A DNA stretch of 64,000 nucleotides from Antitrichia curtipendula (Eukaryota > Streptophyta > Bryopsida > Hypnales > Leucodontaceae), in the NCBI GenBank assembly GCA_951230915.1, contig OX579635.1, positions 5,208,001 to 5,272,000 on the forward strand. The letters are read 5' to 3'. Position numbers and translations under genes: made by a program. This document shows, one piece after another, positions 62,801-64,000 of this stretch (positions are counted from its first letter, which is position 1; each line of letters opens with the position of its first letter). The notes under the pieces are model-generated. The model searched no databases. It saw only the letters and a list, made by a program, of their open reading frames with translations, and had not been told where the DNA came from.

Positions 62801-63508
62801 CACGCATCAAGATGTGAAACCCAAAGATATTCCCCAATAAAATCCATACCAATTTTGGGAATATATACCACATTAGAATTTACGTTGGTCTTAAATCATC
62901 TATCCATAAAATTTTGAGCCCTCATAACTTTTGCATACAAAGTCCAAAGACATTGATGCAATTGCTATACAAATTTGGTCAAGCCTAATAACATGAACTA
63001 CAAACAACAATAATAAGGCATAGTATTTAAGCACCATTTTAAGCACAGAGTGAGTATTGAACCGGACATGTATGTTTCCTAGGGTTTGGTGAGAGATCGA
63101 ACAGATGTGAACAGATGTGATAGATGAGATATACGACAAGGGTTACATTCAAGACGTCTGCGTATAGCATAAAACCTGCCCAGAATCCCCTGAGACCTAC
63201 TTGACATTCTCTTTCTTGAAATCCTAAAACCCTCGAGCACTGACCTAATACAACATCTGTGTTTCTTTTCATAAGGGTTTATCTACAGTTTCAGAAAAGT
63301 TCAGCACCATTGCCGCAGAAGCAATCGCACAAAGGAGGAAGGAAGGGAAGGAAGCTTACCACGTACCCCTGCCGAAGATTGGCCACTGGTCCACCGCTTC
63401 GACGCCCTTGAGCTCGCAACGGAGACGAGAATGTGAAAGCAGAGGAGCCACGGCACCGCAAACTGGGCGACGGAGCGCACGCAAGGCAGCTCTGGCGGCG
63501 ATTGCCAT
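59899..63508 (-). CDS. Sec14-like CRAL-TRIO lipid-binding protein, seven exons
   Basis: Proteins of this family bind and exchange phosphoinositides or other hydrophobic ligands between membranes. Exons in transcript order: 63508-63367, 62620-62520, 62231-62079, 61404-61258, 60705-60553, 60417-60295, 59976-59899. All are GT-AG with consistent phases, giving 298 residues ending in TAA. The first ~60 residues are Ala/Arg/Ser-rich with few acids, like an organelle transit peptide. DEDLLLWFLRDRNF (exon 3) marks the CRAL-TRIO N-terminal helices. KPVIVISTKHFP (exon 4), FLGIFDLRGF (exon 5), YYPKRLGQVLLVDAPFIF (exon 6) and EDLRNEYF (exon 7) are the lipid-binding core. It resembles the small plastid-type plant Sec14 proteins I remember from Arabidopsis. 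I chose the ATG at 63508 for its aacATGGC context; an in-frame ATG at 63598 would add 30 residues. No damage is seen. Confidence 0.9.
61001..61100. repeat. gggaggtctc repeats within an intron
   Basis: Inside the intron between exons 4 and 5 of the Sec14-like gene the words gggaggtctc and gggaggcctc occur three times in 80 bp. A small local repeat of unknown meaning. Confidence 0.5.
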
Positions 63509-64000
63509 GTTGCAAAACAGAAGCGGACCTCTGCGACAGAGAGTTTCAAGCGCGGAGAAGGTCACGAAGAAGGTGACGGCGGTCTGGTGCAGGTGCATGC
63601 CAGCTCGGCTGACACCTGGACTGCCAACTAAGATTTTGGATGGTCCTCGTAAATCCTTTCACGCCCTATAACGACACTCTATATCGACACGGTGGCCTAA
63701 AAGTGTCCTATGGATGACTTTCTAGATCACTGCAGAACACCTATTGGTTCAAAAAATCAGATTCTTTTTGAGTGACTACCTTAATCATAGACTGGCATGC
63801 CAACCCTAATAAAAGATTCAGAGTTATTTCTTTTGAAAGAACTCTCATTTCTTGAATTCCTACTTTCTAAAGAATGTTTTTAGTACGTGTGTGTAGACAC
63901 TTACAAGAAGCTACTACCTTTTATTTCAAATATTCATGGAAAATAAAAACAAGATAATTTATTTTCCATTCAGATTTTTTTCCAAAGACTAATTACTTGT
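63509..64000. other. Upstream region of the Sec14-like gene
   Basis: Presumed promoter and 5' leader on the minus strand. No clear TATA box could be assigned. No other gene. Confidence 0.45.

Noticed and set aside
63509..63598. N-terminal extension of the Sec14-like protein from the ATG at 63598
   Set aside because: Kept only as an alternative: the ATG at 63508 has a much better context and already starts a transit-peptide-like sequence.

Overview
The window looks like nuclear DNA of a land plant, most likely a non-seed plant with a transposon-rich genome. It is AT-rich, has GT-AG introns, and carries two intact plant-type host genes. A UDP-glycosyltransferase split into five exons is unlike the 0-1 intron layout usual in angiosperms. 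The transposase types also resemble ones I associate with bryophytes, lycophytes and ferns. I cannot name the species. I saw no tRNA, rRNA or CRISPR array.

Layout. 0-10.9 kb: a perfect 51-bp tandem array, a 541-bp direct duplication, three GC-rich clusters of a CCGCGGTCGCCC-like motif, an orphan coiled-coil ORF (2847-4370), and a hAT transposase broken by three in-frame TAG codons (6491-9766). 10.96-25.71 kb: a segment bounded on both sides by a pair of adjacent hairpins. It contains a SWIM-finger, MULE-like transposase on the minus strand (two nonsense codons) and, divergently, a 12-exon gene. I read that gene as a ParB-like domain fused to a beta-class N4/N6 DNA methyltransferase fold. Copies of a palindrome close to CCTCCTCGGCACCGAGGAGG were seen only inside this segment. 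25.7-45 kb: AT-rich, essentially gene-free, made of CACTA-type elements, TTAA-flanked elements and older repeats. 45.1-48.9 kb: the UGT gene (minus strand). 49-59.6 kb: more repeats, including a 4.6-kb mariner/Stowaway-like shell (54991-59564) with other elements nested in it. 59.9-63.5 kb: a seven-exon Sec14/CRAL-TRIO gene (minus strand).

How it may work together. The two host genes are unrelated neighbours. The best candidate for an undescribed system is the 10.96-25.71 kb segment: a SWIM transposase, a ParB-methyltransferase fusion and a dispersed palindrome resembling a binding site, with matching hairpin modules at its edges. I infer a large DNA transposon that carries its own DNA-modification or partition-like protein. 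The transposase copy here is broken, while the ParB-methyltransferase reading frame is open across all its exons if one splice acceptor is chosen correctly. All homology calls are from reading motifs by eye; no search was run.
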